Shown here: positions 13,649-19,925 of the stretch, one piece after another
How the letters are laid out: every line of letters starts with the position of its first letter
Position numbering within the stretch: position 1 is the stretch's first letter
IMG/VR virus record: IMGVR_UViG_3300017987_000335
Span: 1 to 25,496 of that record
Length of the DNA: 25,496 bases
Source: a virus
Strand: one strand, 5' to 3'
Translations under genes and position numbers: made by a program
The notes under the pieces: model-generated
What the model saw: only the letters and a program-made list of their open reading frames with translations
Told to the model about the DNA's origin: nothing
Databases searched by the model: none

Positions 13649-13861
13649 TCAGCGGGATGGTCTCCACTTTTCCAAAAACCGACGAACCGAGTTGGCATCC
13701 CGTCGGCTCCAATCATCCGTGCCGTCTTGCCCTTCCTCGTACAGATCCAACTCGGTCTGTGCACAATCGAGCAATTCGTCAAGTGACGTTGCATCGGAGC
13801 AGGCACTGCCGACTAGGCAGCACGGCATGGTACGAAACGCTGCATCAAAATCCTTCGCCAT
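13649..13861 (-). CDS. Small unknown acidic protein
   Basis: The 70-residue product starts at ATG 13861, one base after the preceding TGA, with GAGGTGGTGAT upstream. It has four cysteines in its first half (two adjacent in TMPCCLVGSAC, another in LDCAQTELD). An acidic centre and a basic end (SRRDANSVRRFLEKWRPSR) follow. No family is recognised. Overlapping alternative frames lack a ribosome binding site. Confidence 0.65.
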   Translation of the reverse strand: MAKDFDAAFRTMPCCLVGSACSDATSLDELLDCAQTELDLYEEGQDGTDDWSRRDANSVRRFLEKWRPSR

Positions 13862-13862
13862 A

Positions 13863-14174
13863 TCACCACCTCATCTTCGTGATCTGGGCTTTGCTGCCCT
13901 GGAGCTTGCAGCTCCACTGGCACTTCTTGGCCGCGGCTTTGATGGCCTCGCGGCTGTAGGCACGCTTGATGTTGTTCAGCTCGCCCTGGCATCCGTCCTG
14001 AACAACAGCCTTGCCGTTGTCCAAGTCCAGCACGATCTGGCCGGTGCCGAGCACCAGCCGCCCATCGGCGAGCTCTCGCGACGGCAAGCCGATTTTGCTG
14101 AGAGCTGCATTGAGCATGCTCTTGTTCTCGGCTTTGAACTCGACCGAGACGGTTCTCACTTCGTAACAAGGCAT
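13863..14174 (-). CDS. Unknown 103-aa protein, weak DUF1257-like pattern
   Basis: Two adjacent ATGs (14177, 14174) follow GAAGGAGACC. The second gives the usual spacing, while a GTG at 14219 overlapping the previous stop lacks such a site. The product begins MPCYEVRTVSVEFKAENKSMLNAAL, has GRLVLGTGQIVLDLDNGKAVVQDG, then NIKRAYSREAIKAAAKKCQW and ends in ITKMRW. The AYSRE....A.K..W block followed by a terminal strand reminds me of DUF1257 (Ycf35-like) proteins, whose function is unknown. This is a weak resemblance. Confidence 0.75.
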   Translation of the reverse strand: MPCYEVRTVSVEFKAENKSMLNAALSKIGLPSRELADGRLVLGTGQIVLDLDNGKAVVQDGCQGELNNIKRAYSREAIKAAAKKCQWSCKLQGSKAQITKMRW

Positions 14175-14215
14175 CATGGTCTCCTTCGTCGTTTGAGTTT
14201 CGTTTTGTTTGAAGG

Positions 14216-14836
14216 TCACATGCCGTAGCGTCCAGCGGGAAACGCTTCGGCGAGCAGCTCGTCCTGCTTTTCATGGGATTGCTCGCCGAGCCACTTGACT
14301 GCAGCTTCATCATCACCGTACATCTCAACGTAGCCACCGGAACCCAGTCCGCAGGCGGACACGGCATCCCGAACTTCCTCGGCGTCCATGACGACCTGCT
14401 CGGGGTCTTCGCCCCCGCAGGCCAGCACGTCGCAGCCGATAGCCTGCCAGGTACGCCGGAGGGCTTGAACTGCCCGTTCGGCTTTGGTTCCAGAACTCCA
14501 GTTCCAGACGGTGGCCTGGATGCGGCGTTTGAGGTTCTGGTAGAACCGGGGGCGGGTCTCGTCCTCGTCCAACATGTCACGGACGGAGTCTAGGGCGTCC
14601 AGCAAGACCGCTTTCGGCCGATCCGCCTTGCCCCGGTCCATCCACGACTCGCAGACGTCCTCGGCAATTTGAGCCAGCCAGGTAGCCCATTCGTGGGCTC
14701 CGTCGAAGCATTCCTGCTTCGAGCGCAGCCAAGTCGACATCTTGTTGCTCCAATCCGAACCGAACTCCGGCACTGGGCCGGCGTTCTTGACGGATTCTTT
14801 GAAACGATTCTCGAAGTACGTGTCTGAATTTCTCAT
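14216..14836 (-). CDS. Unknown 206-aa protein
   Basis: ATG 14836 follows AAGAAGGAGACCTGAGTC, a site that spans the stop of the upstream gene. The product is tryptophan-rich and helical (FGSDWSNKMSTWLRSKQECF, AHEWATWLAQIAEDVCESWMDRG), with a central RPRFYQNLKRRIQATVWNW segment. An acidic second half ends in DELLAEAFPAGRYGM. No catalytic motif or family is recognised. Tight spacing with the glycosylase gene suggests cotranslation. Confidence 0.78.
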   Translation of the reverse strand: MRNSDTYFENRFKESVKNAGPVPEFGSDWSNKMSTWLRSKQECFDGAHEWATWLAQIAEDVCESWMDRGKADRPKAVLLDALDSVRDMLDEDETRPRFYQNLKRRIQATVWNWSSGTKAERAVQALRRTWQAIGCDVLACGGEDPEQVVMDAEEVRDAVSACGLGSGGYVEMYGDDEAAVKWLGEQSHEKQDELLAEAFPAGRYGM

Positions 14837-14839
14837 GAC

Positions 14840-15292
14840 TCAGGTCTCCTTCTTTTGCACCGGCCAAACGTAGGGCAACGAGCCCGTGTCGTTCGGCACG
14901 GCTGGTTCTTCGGTCCATCCGAACTGGCCGTACCAGTCCGGGTCCTTGTAAAGCAACGCGGCTCGGTGGCTGGCATGGAATGCCGGATCGCCAAGCCAGG
15001 GCGGCGATGTGTTGCTGCCCCGTACACGAGACCAAACCAGATAAGCAATCTTGTTCCGGCAAGTGTCCCGGTAGCCGAGATCGATCCATCGGTCGCAAAT
15101 GATCAATCCGTACTCGGCCAGTCGCAACTCATGTCCCTTCCACATCCGAACTGCCGGGTGGTTGGCCCAGCGGCTGCCGATGACCAGGGTCTTCAGGATT
15201 TGCAGGACTTCCACCCGCTGCTTGCCCAACCGTTGGCGGTCGAGACAAGCAGCGGTTTCGTGAAAATCTGGGTAGGGGAGGAAGGTCTGCAT
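14840..15292 (-). CDS. Pyrimidine-dimer DNA glycosylase-like protein (MSMEG_6728 type)
   Basis: The 150-residue protein opens MQTFLPYPDFHETAACLDRQRLGKQRVEVLQIL, followed by GSRWANHPAVRMWKGHE. I recognise this as the start of MSMEG_6728-type proteins, related to the T4 endonuclease V/pyrimidine-dimer glycosylase family. The RLGKQR and WANHPAVRMW blocks are their hallmarks. By that relationship it may remove UV photoproducts from phage DNA, but activity in this subfamily is not established to my knowledge. It starts at ATG 15292 with GAGGAGGACCGACT upstream; its first base is the last base of the preceding gene's stop (TGATG). Confidence 0.82.
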   Translation of the reverse strand: MQTFLPYPDFHETAACLDRQRLGKQRVEVLQILKTLVIGSRWANHPAVRMWKGHELRLAEYGLIICDRWIDLGYRDTCRNKIAYLVWSRVRGSNTSPPWLGDPAFHASHRAALLYKDPDWYGQFGWTEEPAVPNDTGSLPYVWPVQKKET

Positions 15293-15462
15293 CAGTCGGT
15301 CCTCCTCACCTTCGGGTTCTTGCCGTTCTTGTCCTTAGCGATCCAGAAACGGCGTGCCTCGAATGCATCTTCGAATCGCTTCTGCTTTCGTTTGCCGTCC
15401 GGCAGATCGTATTCGACGATGACTGCCGGCATCCGGCAGCTTATCGGTTTTCTTTTCATCAT
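15292..15462 (-). CDS. Small basic protein, 56 aa
   Basis: This short frame fits exactly between two genes. Its ATG at 15462 overlaps the upstream TGA (ATGA) and has AAAGGAGGTGGG, a near-perfect ribosome binding site. Its TGA at 15294 overlaps the glycosylase start. The product is basic (MMKRKPISCRMPAVIVEYDLPDG, then KRFEDAFEARRFWIAKDKNGKNP). The pattern of a strand, a K/R turn and F.DA.EARRF.A...K.GKNP looks like a small nucleic-acid-binding fold common in phage genomes, but I cannot name it. Confidence 0.75.
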   Translation of the reverse strand: MMKRKPISCRMPAVIVEYDLPDGKRKQKRFEDAFEARRFWIAKDKNGKNPKVRRTD

Positions 15463-15668
15463 CCCACCTCCTTTCCAGCGTATCGGATCTTGTTGATCCG
15501 GCTGACCAGCAGCCGGACTGCCAGGGCCTGGTGAACGGCCATCTTCCGGGCCTCAGTGGGGTCGGCAGCCGTCACCTTGACGATGACGGGCCGTTCCGAA
15601 CGGTCCTCGTCCTCCGGCCACTTGTCGGGGTCGGGGCGGACGACGCACTCCATGATCCAGCGTTTCAT
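15459..15668 (-). CDS. Small unknown protein
   Basis: The 69-residue product starts at ATG 15668 behind AGAAGGAGACCTGAG. It has a strand-rich N-terminus (MKRWIMECVVRPDPDKW), a charged loop, VIVKVTAADPTEARKMAVHQALAVRLL and a basic end. The beta-alpha pattern VIVKVTA..PTEARKMAV resembles small double-psi or ferredoxin-like modules, but no family is recognised. It is followed with ATGA overlap by the 56-aa gene. Confidence 0.76.
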   Translation of the reverse strand: MKRWIMECVVRPDPDKWPEDEDRSERPVIVKVTAADPTEARKMAVHQALAVRLLVSRINKIRYAGKEVG

Positions 15669-15688
15669 CTCAGGTCTCCTTCTATTTG

Positions 15689-15952
15689 TCAGTCGTTTTC
15701 ATCCTCGTTCAATTCCAACTCGGTTGCCAATCCGTCCAACTCGTCGGCCAAGGCATCGGCAAAGTCCTTGTACCGTTTCTCGGTGCGGTTCAGTTTGCGG
15801 TCAGCCACGGATTCATCGAGGCACGACTGCATGACCGCGCTGTTGAGCGTGTCGACCAGCTCGAACATCGCGTCTTCCGGGTCGTCCAAAACCTCGACGA
15901 ATGCCCATTGCAGCATCTTCGCCACTCCGTGCGGTGTGAGTGTGGTAGCCAT
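15689..15952 (-). CDS. Small unknown acidic helical protein
   Basis: ATG 15952 is chosen because GAAGAAGGAAATCTGAC precedes it; the longer frame crosses the tRNA-like leader. The 87-residue product is helical and ends in an acidic run (ADELDGLATELELNEDEND). The N-terminal part reads MATTLTPHGVAKMLQWAFVEVLDDPEDAMFELVD. No motif is recognised. It is the fourth gene with a tRNA-like leader, and the site here reads GGAAA instead of GGAGA, so translation may be weaker. Confidence 0.77.
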   Translation of the reverse strand: MATTLTPHGVAKMLQWAFVEVLDDPEDAMFELVDTLNSAVMQSCLDESVADRKLNRTEKRYKDFADALADELDGLATELELNEDEND

Positions 15953-15958
15953 GTCAGA

Positions 15959-16040
15959 TTTCCTTCTTCTCGAACGCTCCGGACCTCCCGGGGCAAGGCG
16001 CCCTGGCCGGCAACGAACCGGCTTTGATCCTCTCCAGGGC
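15959..16040 (-). promoter_or_regulatory. tRNA-like leader element, copy 4
   Basis: The minus strand pairs GCCCTG (16035-16040) with CAGGGC (16000-16005). The inner arm is GCCGG-TTCGTTG-CCGGC (16006-16022), directly abutting the outer stem as in tRNA. The loop keeps TTCG but ends TTG, so the canonical A58 is missing. The 7-bp hairpin at 15976-15994 has one mismatch, and the terminal block reads GTTCGAGAAGAAGGAAA (15959-15975). It serves 15689-15952. Confidence 0.68.
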
Positions 16041-16050
16041 TTGCCACGCG

Positions 16051-16809
16051 TCACCAACTGTGGTAGCAATCCTTCGCTGCCTCCCACAGCGCGTCCTCGT
16101 CCGTCTCGGCGTACCGGCATGAGCAACTGCTGAAGCTGCTCGTCTTGCCGCTGCAGTACGTGTCGGCGTATTCCACCTTCTTCCCGTCAGGATTGATGAA
16201 GCGATCTGGGTCCACGTTCCAGCACCGGACGATCATCATTTCGTACCCGCCCTTGTGCTCCGCGTAGTTGGGATGGACGGGGATGCTCACAACGTACATC
16301 CGGCTGCCGTCGGGCAGCATCTTCTCAAGCTCGACGTCCAGCCTGATGATGCCGTCCTCGCCCCGGCACGCCTCGTGCAGCTCGTTCATCTTTTCCTCTT
16401 CACGAGCTTCCCGCTCGGCTTGCTTCTTCCGCTCAGCTGCCTTCCGCTCCTCCAGTTGCTTCTTCTGCTCGGCGATCCTCTCGTTGATCGCTTCGACCAG
16501 TGCTGGATGGTAGTGGAAGAGCAGAGCATCCTCGTACCGGGTGTACTTCTTGTTGCCGACCACACCGTAGCCGTAAGCATCCGGCACGGCTTCGTACATC
16601 CGGTAGTAGTGGTCGCTGGGGTTGAACTGGAGCTTCTCCTTCTTCCCGTCCGGGCGGGTCAGCTCGACCGTCGGGCGGCCGGTCTTCGGCGTCACCCGGA
16701 TGACGTCGGTCACAATTGGGCCAGGGTCGGGCGAATGGCCGTAGCGATCTCGCAGTTGAACGATCACCTTGTCGCCAACGCTGAACTCATGGGTTGTTGC
16801 AGTAGACAT
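16051..16809 (-). CDS. Unknown 252-aa protein with coiled coil and C-terminal cysteines
   Basis: ATG 16809 follows CGAAGGAGACTTGAC. Residues 8-70 look like a small beta-barrel (FSVGDKVIVQLRDRYG, then PIVTDVIRVTPKTGRPTVELTRPDG). A long charged helix, probably a coiled coil, follows at about 112-150 (ERIAEQKKQLEERKAAERKK and on). The C-terminal domain has strands (SRMYVVSIPVHPNY, YEMMIVRCWNVDPDRF) and a late cluster of cysteines (TYCSGKTSSFSSCSCRY). No family is recognised. Its leader is one of two copies of a second structured type. Confidence 0.8.
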   Translation of the reverse strand: MSTATTHEFSVGDKVIVQLRDRYGHSPDPGPIVTDVIRVTPKTGRPTVELTRPDGKKEKLQFNPSDHYYRMYEAVPDAYGYGVVGNKKYTRYEDALLFHYHPALVEAINERIAEQKKQLEERKAAERKKQAEREAREEEKMNELHEACRGEDGIIRLDVELEKMLPDGSRMYVVSIPVHPNYAEHKGGYEMMIVRCWNVDPDRFINPDGKKVEYADTYCSGKTSSFSSCSCRYAETDEDALWEAAKDCYHSW

Positions 16810-16815
16810 GTCAAG

Positions 16816-16889
16816 TCTCCTTCGGGTTAGTTGGCTTGGCTCGTCAGCGGTGAAGTAGCCAGCTCCACCGGACCCGGCCGAAGCCGGGT
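16816..16889 (-). promoter_or_regulatory. Second leader family, copy A
   Basis: Minus-strand order is as follows. A 7-bp hairpin with UUCG loop (ACCCGGC-TTCG-GCCGGGT) spans 16872-16889. A GGTG...CACC stem spans 16849-16869, with TGGCTA in its loop. CTGACGAG follows at 16840-16847, then AACCCGAAGGAGA at 16816-16828, which is the ribosome binding region of 16051-16809. The order and motifs match copy B at 17266-17346. Confidence 0.6.
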
Positions 16890-16900
16890 TTCGCCTCAGT

Positions 16901-17260
16901 TCACCGGGGTCGCCGAGCGGCAACCCATTCTTTCCGTTCGGCTAACGACTTCCCAACCGAATCGATGATCGGAAACCACCCGGAGTTCTCCGCGCGGGCT
17001 TCGTCTCCCAATTGGAATTGGTCGTTCTCATCGAGGTACTCGAACGGCTCGCTTGCGATCCGGACGGCATTCGTTTCGGTGATCTGCTGGAAAGCGGTCT
17101 TGACCGAAGCCATAATTGCAGCAGCATGCCTACGTTCTTCGATGCTACCGACTTCCCCGATTGTCTCCAGGGCCAAGTTGATCCTGGACAACTCGTTGGT
17201 AGCGGCCTGTACTCCTTCATCAGCTGCCATCTGAATAAACGCCAATGCAATACTACTCAT
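16901..17260 (-). CDS. Unknown 119-aa helical protein
   Basis: ATG 17260 follows CGAAGGAGAGAACG. The product begins MSSIALAFIQMAADEGVQAATNELSRINLALETIGEVG, is helical for about 75 residues, then has a strand/turn segment (SEPFEYLDENDQFQLGDEARAENSGWFPI) and a basic end. No family is recognised. It is the first gene after the structured non-coding region and carries leader copy B. Confidence 0.77.
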   Translation of the reverse strand: MSSIALAFIQMAADEGVQAATNELSRINLALETIGEVGSIEERRHAAAIMASVKTAFQQITETNAVRIASEPFEYLDENDQFQLGDEARAENSGWFPIIDSVGKSLAERKEWVAARRPR

Positions 17261-17265
17261 CGTTC

Positions 17266-17346
17266 TCTCCTTCGGGTTTCGAGGTAACTCGTCAGGCGTG
17301 GCTACCAATGCCACGCGACCCGCAGCCCGGCTTACCCCGCCGGGCT
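17266..17346 (-). promoter_or_regulatory. Second leader family, copy B
   Basis: The minus strand shows an 8-bp hairpin (17324-17331 with 17339-17346), then a 7-bp hairpin GCGTGGC-ATTGGTA-GCCACGC (17296-17316). CTGACGAG (17288-17295) and AACCCGAAGGAGA (17266-17278) follow. The loop sequence ATTGGTA resembles a tRNA D loop, which may be coincidence. It precedes 16901-17260. Confidence 0.6.
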
Positions 17347-17349
17347 GGT

Positions 17350-17781
17350 TGACCCACAGAAGGGTCAGAACTGGTCAGGACCGGGGCGAACCATCTGGAT
17401 GGTTCGGGCTGCCGTCTTCCGCGTAGCGAGTGGCTTGGCACTGTAGATTACTGATGGCTGGGCATCGCGTTCGTCTTGCTACCCCCCTGCGGTCCGGCGG
17501 GGTCTTGCCGCCGGGCCTCCTGGGGTGGGTCGGGGCGTATACGGATTCGCCGCTGGCCCCGGTCCTTCTCGGTTGCTTTCCCTCCCGGAACCTCACGGCC
17601 GCGGGGCGGGGGGCTGGCTCGGCTGGTGCCTCTTGCCTCACGGTTCCACCCGACCCCTGGGGGTCGGGCACTCGTCTATCCGCTGCGGGAGAGGGCCGTT
17701 GCGTCTTGGCCAGCGCCGGTCGAATTGTCAATGAACTCGGAGGGCCGGTCCCCCTGGTTCGTCGCCAGGGGTCCATCCTCA
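17350..17781 (-). ncRNA. Candidate large structured RNA, no credible coding frame
   Basis: This visibly GC-rich stretch follows a strong promoter and precedes leader copy B. Perfect minus-strand hairpins include 7 bp at 17751-17771, 8 bp at 17649-17668 (CCAG loop), 7 bp at 17494-17514, 6 bp plus inner 3 bp at 17531-17561, 7 bp at 17388-17405 and 6 bp at 17350-17367. GGAACC and GGTTCC (17642-17647 with 17587-17592) can close a longer-range domain. The 135-codon minus frame across it is Pro/Arg/Gly-rich, lacks a ribosome binding site and looks like a by-product of composition. Phages carry large ornate RNAs (GOLLD, ROOL); I cannot match this to any of them. It could also be a long mRNA leader or decayed sequence. 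Confidence 0.5.
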
Positions 17782-17787
17782 TTGTTA

Positions 17788-17815
17788 ATTATACACCCCT
17801 ACTATATAAAGTAAA
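17788..17815 (-). promoter_or_regulatory. Strong sigma-70-type promoter for the structured region
   Basis: On the minus strand TTTACT (17810-17815) and TATAAT (17788-17793) are separated by 16 bases within an AT-rich island, the best promoter in the window. Immediately upstream is a direct repeat GGGGTTAGGTGGGGTTTA, a possible operator. The XRE-type protein gene ends 140 bases upstream and could encode its regulator (inference). Confidence 0.75.
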
Positions 17816-17921
17816 CCCCACCTAACCCCTTTGATAGTAACACGTTAGAACCCATTTTCCTGGCAATCCCTGCAAAAGAAGGGGATTTTACGGGTTCTGG
17901 GGCGGGCCGGAACGGGCATCT

Positions 17922-17947
17922 GAAACAGCCCGTACAAAGAGACGGGC
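17922..17947 (-). terminator. Weak terminator after the XRE gene
   Basis: GCCCGT (17942-17947) pairs with ACGGGC (17928-17933) around an 8-nt loop, followed on the minus strand by TGTTTCAG. It could end the glycan/regulator transcript before the promoter at 17788. The T tract is short. Confidence 0.45.
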
Positions 17948-17954
17948 CGGGCGT

Positions 17955-18203
17955 TCAAGGAGCTTGCTCGAGCAGAGCGCGATCGATTCCGAGAACGGAG
18001 CAAAGCCGGTCGAGGTGCTGGCGGGTTGGTATCTGCCCAGATTCCCAAGACGAAATCGTTGGCTGATTCGTGTGCATTCGTCGAGCAAGTTCTTGCTGAG
18101 TCATGCCGGCCCTGCGGCGAGCTTCAGCAAGTCTCGGGCCCAGCACCCGCTTCAATTCCCTGGTTGTAGCTAGAGTTTGACGGGCTCGTTGTCGTCTTCC
18201 CAT
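17955..18203 (-). CDS. XRE-family helix-turn-helix regulator
   Basis: The 82-residue product contains a Cro/C1-type helix-turn-helix at about residues 25-75: LAEARRRAGMTQQELARRMHTNQPTISSWESG is the classical helix 2-turn-helix 3 pattern, followed by LDRLCSVLGI. The N-terminus is basic. No dimerisation or peptidase domain is present, so it is closer to Cro or small anti-repressor types than to CI. ATG 18203 lies inside the end of the upstream gene; AAGGGC is a weak ribosome binding site and a GTG 19 codons later is possible. It sits just before the 17788 promoter and its repeats, which are plausible targets. Confidence 0.82.
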   Translation of the reverse strand: MGRRQRARQTLATTRELKRVLGPRLAEARRRAGMTQQELARRMHTNQPTISSWESGQIPTRQHLDRLCSVLGIDRALLEQAP

Positions 18204-18439
18204 CGTAGTTGCCCTTGATTTCGTTGCTTCAAAGCGGCCCGAAAAATCCTGCGGTTGACGGCCTTGTCTTCCTTCACGATCGAGTAACTGTTCCTCTCGT
18301 CGCGGCACAAGAGAGCTCTGCCCAACCGGTTGTCGATCGTCAGCGTCTTGGCAGATGCATGCCCGTGCCGATCCGTCACCCAAACATCGATGCGATCGAT
18401 CGGCTTCCTCCGGAACAACCGCTTGAACCAGTTCATCAT
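18170..18439 (-). CDS. Small basic unknown protein
   Basis: The 89-residue product starts at ATG 18439 (or 18436), overlapping the glycosyltransferase TGA. GGGAGC lies about 10 bases upstream. It opens MMNWFKRLFRRKPIDRIDVWV, a short hydrophobic/basic amphipathic start that could touch membranes. It continues with strands (AKTLTIDNRLGRALLCRDERNSYSIVK) and a basic end. No family is recognised. Coupled translation to the glycan cassette suggests it belongs to that transcript. Confidence 0.7.
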   Translation of the reverse strand: MMNWFKRLFRRKPIDRIDVWVTDRHGHASAKTLTIDNRLGRALLCRDERNSYSIVKEDKAVNRRIFRAALKQRNQGQLRWEDDNEPVKL

Positions 18440-19209
18440 AGCTTCAGTGCTCCCTGGTACCTCTCTGGAAAATCGCCGCACTGCCAGTAGGTCAGCAGCG
18501 GGTGCCCGGGAAAGACATTCCTCGGGTAGTAGTATCCCAGCATCTCGTGTCGTTCCAGATAGCGCTGAACTCCCATCCAGCGGCGGCCGTTCATCAAGTC
18601 GAGGTAGAGGGCCTGAATCTGCTGGCCGGACCAGCTGGGATTCTGCTGGTGGAGTTGCAGCAACGCGGACGAGACCTCACGGTTGCGGACGTACATGCAG
18701 CCGCCGCCCGGCATCAACTTGGCTGCGAACTTTGCTTTTCTTCCCCGAACTGCTTTCGACGGCGGCGGCTCGTTGATCTCACGGGCAGTTCTCGCGTCCC
18801 TCCACCATGCTCCCTTCCTGGCCGATCTCTGTCCGCACAAGGCCGACCGGAACGGGGCCTTCTTCGACAGGTCCGACCACCACCACGGATCGGGCTTCCT
18901 GACCATCCGAACGTCCAGGTCGACCCACAGGACGGGTCCGAAGATTTCAACCATGTGGTCGATGATCATGAACTTGTGAATCCAGTGGCATTGTTCGGCA
19001 GGCGCCAGCTTGGGATCTGAATGCAAGACCCTGATCTTGCTCTTGGGCCATCCCAAGTTCAGCAGGACATCCCTGTTGTTCTTTCCAAACACGCCGACTG
19101 CTTCGCACGGCTCTGCCAACGACTTCTTGGCAGAGCCGTGCAGGTCCATGTCGCAGTGGCCCTGCTTGGACGTTCCCCAGATGCCCCTGATGATCGCCGG
19201 TCGTTTCAT
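18436..19209 (-). CDS. Glycosyltransferase-like protein with DLD motif
   Basis: The 257-residue product starts at ATG 19209, overlapping the previous TGA (ATGA). It has VLWVDLDVRMV at about 93-103, a DXD motif that in GT-A glycosyltransferases binds the metal and the nucleotide sugar. GGGCMYVRNREV further on fits the acceptor-side strand of such enzymes. WIHKFMIIDHMVEIF before the DXD strand resembles GT8/GT32-like layouts. Family and sugar are not determined. It is probably a cytoplasmic enzyme of the surface- or virion-glycan cassette. Confidence 0.72.
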   Translation of the reverse strand: MKRPAIIRGIWGTSKQGHCDMDLHGSAKKSLAEPCEAVGVFGKNNRDVLLNLGWPKSKIRVLHSDPKLAPAEQCHWIHKFMIIDHMVEIFGPVLWVDLDVRMVRKPDPWWWSDLSKKAPFRSALCGQRSARKGAWWRDARTAREINEPPPSKAVRGRKAKFAAKLMPGGGCMYVRNREVSSALLQLHQQNPSWSGQQIQALYLDLMNGRRWMGVQRYLERHEMLGYYYPRNVFPGHPLLTYWQCGDFPERYQGALKL

Positions 19210-19925
19210 TGGTAGCTCGTAGTCAGATGCCGTACCCGGTAGATCCCGGGCAGATCGATTCGTTCGGCACGCCCGTGCTGCTTGCACCTGTCTCGAAAAG
19301 CGATGTCGTCCTTGAACGAGCGAAAGGGCTTCTCGCACGGCCCGATCCACGACGTGCCGTCCAGATAACCATGCTCGCGGGCGTACTGCCCGCTCACGAT
19401 CTGGACTCCCCCGATTGCCCGGTTGTACTTCTTGTCAACGTAGTCGCCCGAATCTATCTTGAATGTGTGAGGAAAACTGGCAGCATGCTGGTTCATCGTC
19501 CTGTCACCAGTCTCGTGGTCCCGGCTGATCTGAATCAGGCCGGGGTACCGGAGCGACACGTCGCCGGGCCAATCCATCGCCAGCAGAGCATTGACGCATT
19601 CGGCCGTGAACAAATGGTCGACGTCGGTGAACCAGACCACGTCAGCGCTAGTTATCTTGGCAAGCAAGTTCCGGCCGTTGCATCTCTTGCCCAACATCTT
19701 GACGGGCATCGGGCTCAGCAGGAGTTCGATGGATGGTGGCCACGAAATGATTTCAGTCATCTTGTTGGTTGTAATCCAATCGTTTGAGCTGTAGCAGAGC
19801 CCGTAGATGATCTGATGGGGACCCTCGTAACTGGCAAGCGAGGCGGCCTGGAGCATCATTGCCCTTGCGAAGTGGCCGTGTTCCATCGCGTAGCAGTGGG
19901 AAACGAACAGGATGGTTTTGCTCAC
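19206..19925 (-). CDS. GT-A glycosyltransferase-like protein
   Basis: The 239-residue product uses GTG 19925, which overlaps the KdsB-like TGA (GTGA) with GAAAGGAATCCCA upstream. VVWFTDVDHLF (about 96-106) gives the DXD metal/sugar-nucleotide site. IGGVQIVSG and FKDDIAFRDRC later supply the acceptor loop and an acidic pair that could be catalytic. The N-terminus KTILFVSHCYAMEHGHFARAM is a Rossmann-like start. Donor and acceptor are unknown. Next to a CMP-sugar synthetase it may use a nucleotide-activated sugar made by the cassette or by the host. Confidence 0.72.
   Translation of the reverse strand: MSKTILFVSHCYAMEHGHFARAMMLQAASLASYEGPHQIIYGLCYSSNDWITTNKMTEIISWPPSIELLLSPMPVKMLGKRCNGRNLLAKITSADVVWFTDVDHLFTAECVNALLAMDWPGDVSLRYPGLIQISRDHETGDRTMNQHAASFPHTFKIDSGDYVDKKYNRAIGGVQIVSGQYAREHGYLDGTSWIGPCEKPFRSFKDDIAFRDRCKQHGRAERIDLPGIYRVRHLTTSYQ

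Noticed and set aside
17350-17781. RNase P RNA, tmRNA or group II intron in the structured region
   Set aside because: The conserved blocks expected (RNase P GAGGAAAGTCC core, tmRNA T arm with CCA, intron domain V with GAGCCGTATG) were not found in a fitting order.
17375-17782. A 135-codon open frame on the minus strand across the hairpin-rich region
   Set aside because: No ribosome binding site, Pro/Arg/Gly-rich product with no domain pattern, and it overlaps dense perfect hairpins. The openness is explained by high GC content.
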